Notes: a model not told the origin generated them from the sequence alone. DNA of 64,000 bases from Polynucleobacter hallstattensis (GCF_018881835.1 NZ_JACVPO010000002.1:1-64000); one strand, 5' to 3'. Shown: positions 25,619 to 34,710, counted from the stretch's first letter. A program made the numbers and translations.

Positions 25619-25661
25619 GTTAAGTCGTAGGTTGCACGTTTGAATCGTGCTGGGTATGCCA
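25619..25661 (+). repeat. tRNA-Arg(UCU) 3' fragment R11 (rightmost)
   Basis: GTTAAGTCGTAGGTTGCACG, then TTTGAATCGTGC and TGGGTATGCCA: a complete but mutated 3' tRNA half immediately after the alternative oxidase gene. I see no further copies to the right in this window. Confidence 0.75.
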
Positions 25662-25736
25662 AATTTCACAATAAGCCCTCAGCTATAAACTCTCAGTTTT
25701 ATATGAAAAAGATGAATTCTAGAGGGCCTGTACGGT

Positions 25737-25790
25737 ATGAATGATGATGATCTAAAAGCAATTGCCCACTACATGTCACAATTGCAGTAA
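25737..25790 (+). pseudogene. Possible C-terminal remnant of a cytochrome c
   Basis: A 17-codon frame containing DLKAIAHYMSQLQ resembles the last helix of class I cytochromes c (for example DLKAIAAYLSSL). No heme motif CxxCH is found upstream, so only a tail could remain. The rest of 25662-26007 is intergenic, with the promoter of the downstream ABC operon. Confidence 0.3.
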
Positions 25791-26007
25791 TTTAGTGATG
25801 AGCTGCTTGAATCTTGGTGGCGTTTCAAGCGAGATTTGTGGTTATTTTCCACTTTAAAGGGACACCCCTTCGGAGGCTTAGCTTGCCCACTCAAATCTTA
25901 CTAAGTAAGTAGCCCCTTTATTAATGATTACGAAAATGGCTTTACTTTTTTCGTATCGATATACTGGCTATTAATATATTGATATCTATAGCAAAAGGGA
26001 GATATTC

Positions 26008-26922
26008 GTGAAAAGTAAAAAACTCAGCACTAAGTACTTGATCGCTACAACATTATTTTTGGGCGCTACAAATGTTTTGTCTGCTAGCGCAACAATGGAT
26101 AAGATGAAATCAACCGGTGCAATCACTATGGGTGTACGTGAATCCTCTATTCCTATGTCCTATACCACTGGTGATAGCCGTTTTGATGGTTACCATGTTG
26201 AAGTTTGCCGAATGGTTTTGGGTAGCATTAAAGACCAGTTAGGTATGAGCACTCTGCGCATTAACTATCAACCCGTAACTTCACAAAACCGTGTACCTTT
26301 AGTGCAAAACGGTACTGTAGATATTGAGTGCGGTACTACTACTAATAATTCTGCGCGTGCTAAAGATGTAGGCTTTGCTAATACTTTATATGTTGAGGAG
26401 GTACGAATTGCCGTAAAGGCAAACTCAGGAATTACTTCCATCGCGCAACTAGCAGGAAAAAAAATCGCAACCACGACTGGCACTACTTCAGTACAGTTAT
26501 TACGCAAACATGAAAAAGCCAACGGCGTTAATTTTGACGAAGTATTTGGTAAGGATCACGCCGATAGCTTTTTATTGCTAGAGTCGGGTCGCGCAGATGC
26601 GTTTGTAATGGATGGCTCCATTCTGGCGGGCAACATTGCTAACTCTAAGAATCCAAAGGATTACAAGATTGTTGGTGAGGTGTTGGCAACTGAGCCTATC
26701 GCCATCATGGTCCCCAAAAATGATCCAGAATTTAAGGCTGCTGTGAATGCCGCAATTGCCAAGATTGTTGCTAATGGCAATATGCCTAAGCTTTGGGATA
26801 AATGGTTTTTGAAACCAATCCCACCAAAAAATATTATCGTAGGTCTTGAATTATCTCCGGCAACTAAAAACGCTTGGGCTAATTTGAATGATAAGCCGGC
26901 GGAAGATTACAACAAGAAGTGA
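26008..26922 (+). CDS. gltI: Glutamate/aspartate-type ABC substrate-binding protein
   Basis: A 304-residue periplasmic binding protein of the polar-amino-acid family with a signal peptide (cleavage near VLSASA, residue 26). Motifs include GVRESSIPMSYTTGD, FDGYHVEVCR, VDIECGTTTNNSAR and LAGKKIATTTGTTS, the last two typical of GltI/BztA-type glutamate/aspartate binders. The start is GTG with AAAGGGAGA upstream. It heads a four-gene operon with two permeases and an ATPase. Confidence 0.9.
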   Translation: MKSKKLSTKYLIATTLFLGATNVLSASATMDKMKSTGAITMGVRESSIPMSYTTGDSRFDGYHVEVCRMVLGSIKDQLGMSTLRINYQPVTSQNRVPLVQNGTVDIECGTTTNNSARAKDVGFANTLYVEEVRIAVKANSGITSIAQLAGKKIATTTGTTSVQLLRKHEKANGVNFDEVFGKDHADSFLLLESGRADAFVMDGSILAGNIANSKNPKDYKIVGEVLATEPIAIMVPKNDPEFKAAVNAAIAKIVANGNMPKLWDKWFLKPIPPKNIIVGLELSPATKNAWANLNDKPAEDYNKK

Positions 26923-26968
26923 TTGAATTTGATAAGTCTTCACTAGTACCCGTAGCAGGGTCTTCAAT

Positions 26969-27757
26969 ATGTCTTTAGATCTAGGCGTCTTTTGTAAGAA
27001 CACCCTAGATGGAGAGATAGTTGAGCACTGTTTCTCCGCTGTCTTTGGGTTTGCTCAGAATAGTGATCCAAGCTATCTTGATTGGCTATTAAAGGCCTGG
27101 GGCTGGACTTTAGCAGTAGCCGCAATAGGTTTGATTATTGCTTTTACTGTTGGCGCAGTGATAGGTACATTACGTACTTTGCCAGCTACTAGCCCTCTGA
27201 ATAGATGGCTAATTCGTATTGCTACTGCTTGGGTAGAGCTATTTAGAAATATCCCCATCTTGGTTCAAGTATTTCTTTGGTATCACGTTATTCCATCTTT
27301 CGTATTGCCCTTAAAGTCCTTGCCATCATATTGGTTGGTGAGTATTGCTCTTGGTTTCTTCACATCTGCTCGTATAGCTGAGCAGGTTAGGGCGGGTATT
27401 CAGGCACTGCCAAGCGGACAAAGGGCTGCTGCAACTGCATTGGGTTTAACAACCGTACAAAGTTATCGTTACGTTATCTTGCCAATGGCATTACGGATTG
27501 TGATGCCACCACTGACTTCTGAGAGCATGAATCTCATTAAAAACTCTTCAGTAGCTTTTGCGGTTTCTGTACCCGAACTGACCTTATTTGCAATGCAGGC
27601 CCAAGAAGAAACATCTAAGGGCGTTGAAATCTATTTAGCAGTGACTTTGTTATACGCGCTCTCGGCATTCGCGGTGAATCGAGTGATGACTCTGATTGAA
27701 AAGCGTAGCTGTATTCCGGGTTTTATTATTTCTCATGATGCAAGCTTAGCTCACTAA
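26969..27757 (+). CDS. gltJ: Glutamate/aspartate-type ABC permease, GltJ
   Basis: A 262-residue inner-membrane permease with about five hydrophobic segments and the HisM-type motif EQVRAGIQALPSGQRAAATALG near residues 137-158. The N-terminus has a short extension (CKNTLDGEIVEHCF) before the first membrane segment, as in GltJ. It lies 46 bp after gltI and 20 bp before gltK. Confidence 0.9.
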   Translation: MSLDLGVFCKNTLDGEIVEHCFSAVFGFAQNSDPSYLDWLLKAWGWTLAVAAIGLIIAFTVGAVIGTLRTLPATSPLNRWLIRIATAWVELFRNIPILVQVFLWYHVIPSFVLPLKSLPSYWLVSIALGFFTSARIAEQVRAGIQALPSGQRAAATALGLTTVQSYRYVILPMALRIVMPPLTSESMNLIKNSSVAFAVSVPELTLFAMQAQEETSKGVEIYLAVTLLYALSAFAVNRVMTLIEKRSCIPGFIISHDASLAH

Positions 27758-27777
27758 AGGTTAATAGGATTGATGGG

Positions 27778-28446
27778 ATGTTGAACTTAGACCTGAGTTT
27801 TTATAACTGGGAATTATTTACTAACTATATTCTGAAGGGCTTGGTATTTAGTGTTCAGTTGACTATCTTTGCAACGGTTGGCGGCATCCTATTCGGGACA
27901 TTTTTGGCGTTAATGCGTTTGTCTGGAAAATCATTCTTGGTATATCCAGCCACCTTCTATGTCAATACCATGAGGTCCATACCCTTGGTGATGGTGATTC
28001 TTTGGTTTTTCTTGCTCATCCCGATGTTGATTGGCAGACCCATTGGCGCAGATCTCTCAGCCACAATTACTTTCATTGCATTTGAGGCGGCATTTTTCTC
28101 AGAGATTGTGCGCGCTGGTATTCAATCCGTACCAAAGGGGCAGAGCTATGCAGGTGAGGCTTTGGGCATGACTTATGGCCAGAACATGCGTCTTGTAGTT
28201 TTGCCCCAAGCTTTTAGAAACATGATCCCTGTTTTTATGACCCAGACCATTGTCTTGTTTCAAGATACCTCATTGGTCTATGCCATTGGCGCATATGACT
28301 TACTTAAGGGATTTGAGATTGCTGGTAAAAATTACGGCCGCCCAATTGAAACTTATATTTTGGCTGCAGCAACTTATTTTCTAATTTGTTTCTCTCTTTC
28401 TAAGCTAGTACGCAAGATACAAGCTAGAGTCGCCATTATTCGCTAA
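27778..28446 (+). CDS. gltK: Glutamate/aspartate-type ABC permease, GltK
   Basis: A 222-residue permease with YILKGLVFSVQLTIFATVGG at the start of the fold and the HisM-type motif SEIVRAGIQSVPKGQSYAGE near residue 103. Pairs with GltJ to form the membrane channel. It is followed 30 bp later by the ATPase gene. Confidence 0.9.
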   Translation: MLNLDLSFYNWELFTNYILKGLVFSVQLTIFATVGGILFGTFLALMRLSGKSFLVYPATFYVNTMRSIPLVMVILWFFLLIPMLIGRPIGADLSATITFIAFEAAFFSEIVRAGIQSVPKGQSYAGEALGMTYGQNMRLVVLPQAFRNMIPVFMTQTIVLFQDTSLVYAIGAYDLLKGFEIAGKNYGRPIETYILAAATYFLICFSLSKLVRKIQARVAIIR

Positions 28447-28476
28447 TCTTCCCTAGTGCAAATTAAATAGATCATC

Positions 28477-29211
28477 ATGATTGAACTTCAAAACGTTTCT
28501 AAATGGTATGGCTCATTTCAGGTGCTCACTGATTGTTCTACTTCGATTAAAAAAGGTGAGGTAGTTGTGATTTGTGGACCATCCGGCTCTGGCAAATCCA
28601 CTTTGATTAAAACCATTAACGCTCTTGAGCCTTTTCAGGCGGGTGAGATTAGGGTTGATGGAATTGCGCTACACGACCCAAAAACTGATTTACCAAAACT
28701 ACGTTCACGTGTTGGTATGGTATTTCAACACTTTGAGCTATTCCCGCATCTCAGTGTTACCGAAAATCTGACGCTTGCCCAAATGAAGGTCTTAGGTAGG
28801 TCGGTAGATGAAGCCAGGACTCATGGTCTTAGGTATTTAGAGCGTGTTGGACTAATGGCTCAAAAGGATAAGTTTCCTGGGCAGTTGTCTGGTGGCCAGC
28901 AGCAGCGAGTAGCGATTGCCCGTGCCTTGAGTATGGATCCGATTGTGATGTTATTTGATGAGCCAACCTCAGCCTTAGACCCCGAGATGGTAGGTGAGGT
29001 GCTAGATGTGATGGTGAAACTCGCTCATGAGGGGATGACGATGTGCTGCGTTACTCATGAAATGGGCTTCGCTCGTAAGGTGAGTCACCGCGTGATCTTT
29101 ATGGATCAGGGCAAAATTATTGAGGACTGCAGCAAGGAGGAGTTCTTTGGCAATCCGGAAGCGAGATCGTTAAGAGCCAAAGATTTCCTCTCAAAAATTT
29201 TAGATTATTGA
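28477..29211 (+). CDS. gltL: Glutamate/aspartate-type ABC ATPase, GltL
   Basis: A 244-residue ATPase with Walker [13 protein letters not shown] near residue 34, a Q-loop at [11 protein letters not shown], the signature [15 protein letters not shown], Walker [15 protein letters not shown] and the switch histidine in VTHEMGFA. This is the polar-amino-acid ATPase pattern. It ends the gltIJKL operon and converges with the next minus-strand gene, leaving one base between stops. Confidence 0.92.
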   Translation: MIELQNVSKWYGSFQVLTDCSTSIKKGEVVVICGPSGSGKSTLIKTINALEPFQAGEIRVDGIALHDPKTDLPKLRSRVGMVFQHFELFPHLSVTENLTLAQMKVLGRSVDEARTHGLRYLERVGLMAQKDKFPGQLSGGQQQRVAIARALSMDPIVMLFDEPTSALDPEMVGEVLDVMVKLAHEGMTMCCVTHEMGFARKVSHRVIFMDQGKIIEDCSKEEFFGNPEARSLRAKDFLSKILDY

Positions 29212-29212
29212 C

Positions 29213-29614
29213 TTAAATTTCCATCTCAGCAAAAACTTCCTTGGCGCATCGGAAGCTATCGATTGCTGCTGGCACTCCGCAGTAAATGGCAGCCTGCAAA
29301 AATACCTCCTGAATATCTTCTTTGCTTAGCCCATTATTAATAGCGCCACGCACATGAAGCTTAAGTTCGTGGGGGCGATTTAAAGCGGTAATCATGGATA
29401 AATTAATAATGCTTCTAGTCCTGCGGTCTAGTCCAGGGCGATTCCAGATTTCATTCCAACAATACTCAGTGACTAATTCCTGCATAGGCATATTGAATGC
29501 GTCGGCATTCTTGATAGAGTTGTCTACATAATCCGCCCCCAGTACTTCGCGGCGAGTTTTGAGGCCTTTTTCAAATGCTTCTTTATTCATACTGATCTCC
29601 TGTGCTGTTGCCAT
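29213..29614 (-). CDS. Carboxymuconolactone-decarboxylase-family protein
   Basis: A 133-residue all-helical protein of the AhpD/CMD superfamily. It has the 4-carboxymuconolactone decarboxylase (PcaC) pattern: GLDRRTRSIINLSMITALNR near residue 65, ELKLHVRGAINNGLSKEDI, and AAIYCGVPAAIDSF near the C-terminus. There is no CxxC peroxidase motif. PcaC acts in protocatechuate degradation, but no pca genes are nearby, so the substrate is uncertain. The frame starts seven residues upstream of a second ATG (MNKEAF), which may be the true start. Confidence 0.8.
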   Translation of the reverse strand: MATAQEISMNKEAFEKGLKTRREVLGADYVDNSIKNADAFNMPMQELVTEYCWNEIWNRPGLDRRTRSIINLSMITALNRPHELKLHVRGAINNGLSKEDIQEVFLQAAIYCGVPAAIDSFRCAKEVFAEMEI

Positions 29615-29676
29615 GTTAAATAGATTTCATATATTGCCACTATTCAGGCGTCCCCGTTTAGCCTAGAATGATTTTT

Positions 29677-30024
29677 ATGAACCTGCCTCTTAATTTGCGT
29701 GTTACTGCCTTATTTTTCACCTTGACTCAACTCAGTGCCTGCACTGTTGATAAGCTCGAGGCTAGGTTGCAGGCTGACCCACAATGTAAATCAGTGATGA
29801 ATTCTAAAACGGGGGCTTTAATGCCATGCCCTGGCACCGATAAAGAATTTTATAAATCTGCTCTGGCCCTAAATACGATAGCGTCCAAGGTGGCTCAAGC
29901 CGAAGTGGTGCAAGTATCTGCTTCTAGCTTGGCATCCACTCCAAAAGTCATTACTTCTCCAGTAGAGTGCAAACCACAACTTCATCAAAAATCAGGTAGC
30001 CTGATGCCTTGCCCAGCACCGTAA
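29677..30024 (+). CDS. Small lipoprotein with a duplicated Cys-Pro motif
   Basis: From ATG 29677 a 115-residue lipoprotein: the leader ends at LTQLSAC, a lipobox. The mature part holds two copies of a short cysteine-bounded unit (CKSVMNSKTGALMPCPGTDK and CKPQLHQKSGSLMPCPAP) separated by an alanine/serine-rich linker. No family is recognised. It overlaps no other likely coding region; the next lipoprotein gene starts 35 bp later on the same strand. Confidence 0.65.
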   Translation: MNLPLNLRVTALFFTLTQLSACTVDKLEARLQADPQCKSVMNSKTGALMPCPGTDKEFYKSALALNTIASKVAQAEVVQVSASSLASTPKVITSPVECKPQLHQKSGSLMPCPAP

Positions 30025-30059
30025 TCAAAGATCACATAGATCATTCACCGAAAGAAAAT

Positions 30060-30746
30060 ATGAACAAATTAGGCGCTCTAGTTGCAGCAATCTCTGTAGC
30101 TACTTTGTTGGCTGCTTGTAGTAACACCCCTAAATTGGCAAGCCAGCCAATGCCCAAGTCTGGTTTTTTACCAAATTACTCGGTGCTGGTGCCGATGGCG
30201 ACATCTGAAGCTGATACTCGTATTTGGAGATACCGTAAAGACGGGGTTAATCCAGGCGCCTATACCGCAGTGATTTTAGATCCAATTTACTTGAACCAAA
30301 ATGCTACGAAGGAAATTTCTCCAGAGGTGATTCATCAAGCGCAGATTGCATTGCAAGATTCCATGGTGAATGCAGTCAATAGTCGTGGCAATATTAAGAT
30401 CGTAAATCAACCTGGTTCAGGTGTTGCTCGAATCTCCGTTGGTATTACTGGTGCAGAGAGCTCGGCAGATAGCCTTCAGCCATGGAATTTTACGCCGATT
30501 GGCTTGGCGATGAATGCAGCTGCTTATGCTGGTGGTGTGAACTCTAAAACGCCAGCAATGTTAGTGGAGAGCAAAATTACTGATAGCCAAACTAAAGAAG
30601 TGATTGGCGAGGGCTTAGTCACCATTCAGGGTGAATCTTTCCGCACGGGTGGTGGTTCAGTTGAATCATTTGTAGCTATGGCTAAGAAGGTGGTCAGGGT
30701 AGCAATGGAGACTTCCGCTGATCCAAGAGCAACTTCTACAAAATAA
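30060..30746 (+). CDS. DUF3313-like lipoprotein
   Basis: A 228-residue lipoprotein with lipobox LLAACS (cysteine near residue 20). The body (GFLPNYSVLVPM, RIWRYRKDGVNPGAYTAVILDP, INGE-like VIGEGLVTIQGESF) matches the layout of DUF3313 proteins, whose role is unknown. I use ATG 30060 at the leader; a longer frame begins within the preceding gene. An EF-hand protein gene follows 8 bp later, so the three exported products may be co-expressed. Confidence 0.72.
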   Translation: MNKLGALVAAISVATLLAACSNTPKLASQPMPKSGFLPNYSVLVPMATSEADTRIWRYRKDGVNPGAYTAVILDPIYLNQNATKEISPEVIHQAQIALQDSMVNAVNSRGNIKIVNQPGSGVARISVGITGAESSADSLQPWNFTPIGLAMNAAAYAGGVNSKTPAMLVESKITDSQTKEVIGEGLVTIQGESFRTGGGSVESFVAMAKKVVRVAMETSADPRATSTK

Positions 30747-30754
30747 GGGTCTCC

Positions 30755-31018
30755 ATGCGATTCCCTATTGGTAACTTATGCTTCATCGGTACAGCAACGT
30801 TCATGTTTCTGGCAGTTCCTGTCTACGCTGATGAAGCTTCACGTAATAGAGAAATTCAAGAACGCTTTGCTAAATGCGATACCAATCGAGATGGTAAGTT
30901 GACTATGGATGAGGCCAAAGGCTGTATGCCTCGAATCTACAGCCATTTCAGTAGAATTGACGAGCAGGGCAGAGGCTATGTCACCGTTGCTCAGATTCAG
31001 GCAATGGCAGATCGTTAA
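30755..31018 (+). CDS. Exported EF-hand protein
   Basis: An 87-residue protein with a signal peptide (cleavage near PVYADE, residue 25) and one clear EF-hand loop, DTNRDGKLTMDE near residue 43, with calcium-ligand spacing. A second hand (RIDEQGRGYVTVAQ) is degenerate. Probably periplasmic calcium binding. It starts 8 bp after the DUF3313 gene and converges with the PPK2 gene. Confidence 0.75.
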   Translation: MRFPIGNLCFIGTATFMFLAVPVYADEASRNREIQERFAKCDTNRDGKLTMDEAKGCMPRIYSHFSRIDEQGRGYVTVAQIQAMADR

Positions 31019-31019
31019 T

Positions 31020-31793
31020 CTATTCGGAGAGCTTCGGTAGTTTTTTAGAATTCACAGGCCAAGTCAGCACAATCTTGGGGTCAATCTTCAAGATCTTCTT
31101 GTCTTTGTTTGGGTAATCAACTTGTGACAACAAATTGGCAATCAGATTAAGGTGAGCAAGCCTTTTATCGTTAGCACTAACGACTGTCCATGGAGCATCT
31201 GATGAGCTAGTTTTCTTGAGCATAGTGTCTCTAGCATCTGAATAGGCGTCCCACATTCTCTGTGCTTTTTGGTCTATCGGACTAATTTTCCATTGCTTGA
31301 GTGGATCCTTAGCGCGATCCTTGAGTCGAATGGCTTGCTCCTCTTTGCTGATATCCAAGTAATATTTAATGAGCTGAATATTGGATCCGACTAGCAGAGA
31401 CTCAAAATCATTGACCGTATTCATAAACTGCTTGTACTGCGCATCAGTACAAAATCCCATGACTTTTTCAACGCCCGCACGGTTATACCAACTGCGGTTG
31501 AATAATACGAATTCACCAGCGCTTGGAAGTTGCCCAACATATCTTTGGAAGTACCATTCCCCTTCCTCGTGCGGGGAGGGCCTATTCAAGGCAACGACTC
31601 TAGTATCTCTAGGACTTAAATTTTCCGTAACACTTTTAATGGACCCATCTTTACCAGCGGTATCACGCCCTTCGAAAATCACTAAGAGACGCTTACCTTT
31701 TTGAATAATGTGACGCTGGAGTTTGACTAATTCAATTTGAAGAAGTCTGAGGTCTGCCTCGTAAGTATGTTCATGAATTTCAGATTTACTCAC
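31020..31793 (-). CDS. ppk2: Polyphosphate kinase 2
   Basis: A 257-residue PPK2-family enzyme that transfers phosphate between polyphosphate and nucleotides. Motifs: Walker A-like FEGRDTAGKDGSIK near residue 41, the PSPHEEGEWYFQRYV segment near residue 73 and the LFNRSWYNRAGVEKVMGF lid region near residue 98. It is a single-domain enzyme of the usual length. It lies 24 bp after a lysine-rich histone-like gene on the same strand, suggesting co-expression of a polyphosphate enzyme with a polycationic protein. Confidence 0.9.
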   Translation of the reverse strand: MSKSEIHEHTYEADLRLLQIELVKLQRHIIQKGKRLLVIFEGRDTAGKDGSIKSVTENLSPRDTRVVALNRPSPHEEGEWYFQRYVGQLPSAGEFVLFNRSWYNRAGVEKVMGFCTDAQYKQFMNTVNDFESLLVGSNIQLIKYYLDISKEEQAIRLKDRAKDPLKQWKISPIDQKAQRMWDAYSDARDTMLKKTSSSDAPWTVVSANDKRLAHLNLIANLLSQVDYPNKDKKILKIDPKIVLTWPVNSKKLPKLSE

Positions 31794-31817
31794 GGGCAGC
31801 CTTCACTAAGCAATTTG

Positions 31818-32111
31818 CTATTCAGCAGTAGGTGTTGCTGAAATCACTTTTTTCGCAACAGCTTTTTTGACTGCTACTTTTTTAGCCGGGACCTTTTTTG
31901 CTAGTACTTTCTTAGCTGCAACTTTTTTAACTGGAGTCTTTTTAGCCGTAGCTTTCTTTGCCACTGCTTTTTTGGAGGCTACCTTTTTAACTGGAGTTTT
32001 CTTCTCGAGCTTATCCAACGCTTTTGCTAGTTTGTCGATTAGCTTTTCTCTATCTGCCTCGAGCTTATCTAGTTTTTTCAATAACTGCTTAACTAATTTT
32101 TTCTGACTCAT
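31818..32111 (-). CDS. Lysine/alanine-rich histone H1-like protein
   Basis: A 97-residue protein. The first 40 residues are an amphipathic helix with leucine heptads (LVKQLLKKLDKLEADREKLI). Residues about 40-90 are repeats of the form K-K-x-A-x-K, such as KKVAAKKV, PAKKVAVKKAVAKK, as in histone H1-like and PhaM/AlgP-type tails. Such tails bind DNA or polyphosphate. It is the first gene of a two-gene unit with ppk2. The opposite-strand frame is a mirror of the repeats and not a gene. Confidence 0.82.
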   Translation of the reverse strand: MSQKKLVKQLLKKLDKLEADREKLIDKLAKALDKLEKKTPVKKVASKKAVAKKATAKKTPVKKVAAKKVLAKKVPAKKVAVKKAVAKKVISATPTAE

Positions 32112-32318
32112 GGTGTATTCCTTTCAAGAGAGTACTGTTTATTCAATCTGCAAAATGGCTGATATCTAACCTCTGATCCTACGTTTTATTGGGATGAGTT
32201 TCAAGCGATTGTGACACTTAGTGCCATATTTAATTCGGTGCTCTATGTATTTCTTCCGCATCAAGAGCAAGGAGATAATATTTAATCCTAAGCCCTATTT
32301 TGAAAAGAAGACATCTAT

Positions 32319-33323
32319 ATGCGCCTACCCATGAAATACATCCTCTCCATCAGCCTGTTGCTCGTAAGCTACTTAGTTAGCGCCCAAAAAAATGATGCCA
32401 TTATTCAGATGGGGCAAGTGCAGGAGGCCATATCCCGAGGTGCAATTATTTGGGATGTGCGTGATGAAAAAAGTTACTTAGAGGGACATATCCCTGGCGC
32501 CATCAATATTGGTGATGCAGGCAATATTCTGAGGGATGCCAATAAAGAGGACTACATCGCCACCGCAAAAATTCAATCCATTTTTAATGCTGCCGGACTC
32601 GATGTGAATAAAGATATTGTGGTTTACGGCTCCCGTGGAAATCCCTATGCTTACTTCGGCCTTTATACGATTCATTACTTTGGCGGTAAGCAGGCTCAAA
32701 TCTATCATGATGGGATTGATGCTTGGAAATCGGCTGGATTGCCGCTGCAAAAGGAGCGCCCCAATCTGCCGGCTGTCTCTGTAACACTGGTGCCTCAGCC
32801 TCATTTGTTGGTGACTAATGAGGAGATGTTGAAGTTGGCTCAATCCAAATCGGTTCAAATTATTGACGTGCGAACTCCTGATGAGTTTTCTGGCAAAGAT
32901 GTGCGTGCAATTCGAGGTGGACATATTCCCAATGCGATTAATATTCCTTACGAGGAAAATTGGCAGGATCCTGCAACGTCTATCAAACTTGGTAAGAAGC
33001 AGGTATCTGATAATGCGGGGATGAGCTTAAAAAGCCAGGCGGATTTGAAAAAGTTATATTCGAGCCTGGATCCCAATCAAGAGACGGTTGTCTATTGCCA
33101 AAGCGGCGTTCGTGCTGCCGAAACGGCTACAGTCCTCAAAAATCTTGGCTTTAAGAAAGTAAAGGTCTATGACTCATCTTGGCTTGGCTGGGGAAATAAC
33201 CTCAAAGCGCAAGTATCTGACGAAAGCTTTTTAAATGTAGGCGCCTTGAATGCAAAAATATCTGCGATGCAAAACAAGATTAATCAGCTGGAAGAGGCTT
33301 TAAAGGCCAGAAGTAGCAATTAA
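32319..33323 (+). CDS. Exported tandem-rhodanese sulfurtransferase
   Basis: A 334-residue protein with a signal peptide (cleavage near YLVSAQ, residue 23), two rhodanese domains and a C-terminal coiled coil (AKISAMQNKINQLEEALKA). The first domain (AIIWDVRDEKSYLEGHIPGA) has VVYGSRGNPYA where the active-site cysteine should be, so it is non-catalytic. The second has IIDVRTPDEFSG and VVYCQSGVRAAET with the catalytic cysteine. This is the thiosulfate sulfurtransferase layout. It is monocistronic, with a terminator 28 bp after the stop. A later ATG at 32331 is an alternative start. Confidence 0.85.
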   Translation: MRLPMKYILSISLLLVSYLVSAQKNDAIIQMGQVQEAISRGAIIWDVRDEKSYLEGHIPGAINIGDAGNILRDANKEDYIATAKIQSIFNAAGLDVNKDIVVYGSRGNPYAYFGLYTIHYFGGKQAQIYHDGIDAWKSAGLPLQKERPNLPAVSVTLVPQPHLLVTNEEMLKLAQSKSVQIIDVRTPDEFSGKDVRAIRGGHIPNAINIPYEENWQDPATSIKLGKKQVSDNAGMSLKSQADLKKLYSSLDPNQETVVYCQSGVRAAETATVLKNLGFKKVKVYDSSWLGWGNNLKAQVSDESFLNVGALNAKISAMQNKINQLEEALKARSSN

Positions 33324-33350
33324 TGCCCGCTAATGGCTGGATCCAAATTG

Positions 33351-33387
33351 AAAAACCCCAGATAGGAGATCCTCTGGGGTTTTTTTG
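33351..33387 (+). terminator. Terminator after the rhodanese gene
   Basis: AAACCCCAG...CTGGGGTTTTTTT forms a strong stem followed by T residues. Confidence 0.85.
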
Positions 33388-33398
33388 AGCAAGGCGGA

Positions 33399-33584
33399 TT
33401 ATTCTGGGTGGAAGTTATTACTGGCCATAAAGCTGATAGTGCGCTCAAAGCCCAAAATGCGGATATAGCGCCAGGCGATGTCGCGGTATTTGCTGTCTAA
33501 ATAGCCAATAGCGACTTCAGGCGTCCTTTTGGACAAGTCGATCTGTTCAATTGTGCGGGCCCAACGTTTCAGTCTTGTTGACAT
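33399..33584 (-). CDS. Small hypothetical protein
   Basis: From ATG 33584 a 61-residue basic protein (MSTRLKRWARTIEQIDLSKR, then YLDSKYRDIAWRYIRILGFER). An upstream frame extends to 33614, but the ATG at 33584 has GGAGG upstream on the minus strand. It is helical and has no membrane segment or signal peptide. I do not recognise the family. It lies alone between a terminator and the DUF2069 gene. Confidence 0.55.
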   Translation of the reverse strand: MSTRLKRWARTIEQIDLSKRTPEVAIGYLDSKYRDIAWRYIRILGFERTISFMASNNFHPE

Positions 33585-33703
33585 TTTTACTACCTCCATG
33601 TGCATACAACGCATGGAAAAGTGGCTGGGATGACAGAAATAAGTAATATTTTTAAAGAAATTGACAAAAACCGGTCAAATCGAGTGTTTTTGACCCCTTA
33701 AGG

Positions 33704-34096
33704 CTACTTTTCCGCTGCAGCCCGCTCCTTTTTTGCTGCTTTAGCCCGCGCTTTGATGGGTTTGAGGAACATCAGCAGACATATAAACCCAACTGTTCCA
33801 ATAGTAGTTTCTAGGGCGGCCATCCAGAAATTGACTCCAGTTTCCAAAATACGGACCAAGCCCTCGGTGATATAGAGCAGGATCAGCATGGAGGCCCATT
33901 GCATGGTGTAGACATTGCCTCTCCATATTCCCGGAATCGCAAACAACAAGGGGATAGCCTTGAGAATGAGCCAAGAGCCTCCTGGCCTGAGTGGCGAGAT
34001 AAACCATTCCCAAGCAACGCACAGAATGAACAGGTCAACAAAAGCTGCCGTAGCGATCAGCTGGTAAGGGTTTTTGGAGAGCCAGCTTTTGAGCAT
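33704..34096 (-). CDS. DUF2069 inner-membrane protein
   Basis: A 130-residue protein with four hydrophobic segments and the DUF2069-like sequence FVDLFILCVAWEWF, WRGNVYTMQWASMLILLY and ITEGLVRI, ending in a basic tail (KPIKARAKAAKKERAA). Function is unknown for the family. It starts 8 bp after wrbA on the same strand, a common pairing in betaproteobacteria. Confidence 0.8.
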   Translation of the reverse strand: MLKSWLSKNPYQLIATAAFVDLFILCVAWEWFISPLRPGGSWLILKAIPLLFAIPGIWRGNVYTMQWASMLILLYITEGLVRILETGVNFWMAALETTIGTVGFICLLMFLKPIKARAKAAKKERAAAEK

Positions 34097-34104
34097 GAAT
34101 TGCC

Positions 34105-34710
<606 letters not shown>

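Noticed and set aside
1545..25661. Classical integron with attC sites
   Set aside because: No integron integrase and no GTTRRRY/RYYYAAC core pairs at the repeats; the repeated unit is clearly a tRNA-Arg 3' half.
31867..32106. Plus-strand frame opposite the lysine-rich protein
   Set aside because: Its phenylalanine/threonine/alanine repeats are the mirror of the KKxA codons, not a gene.
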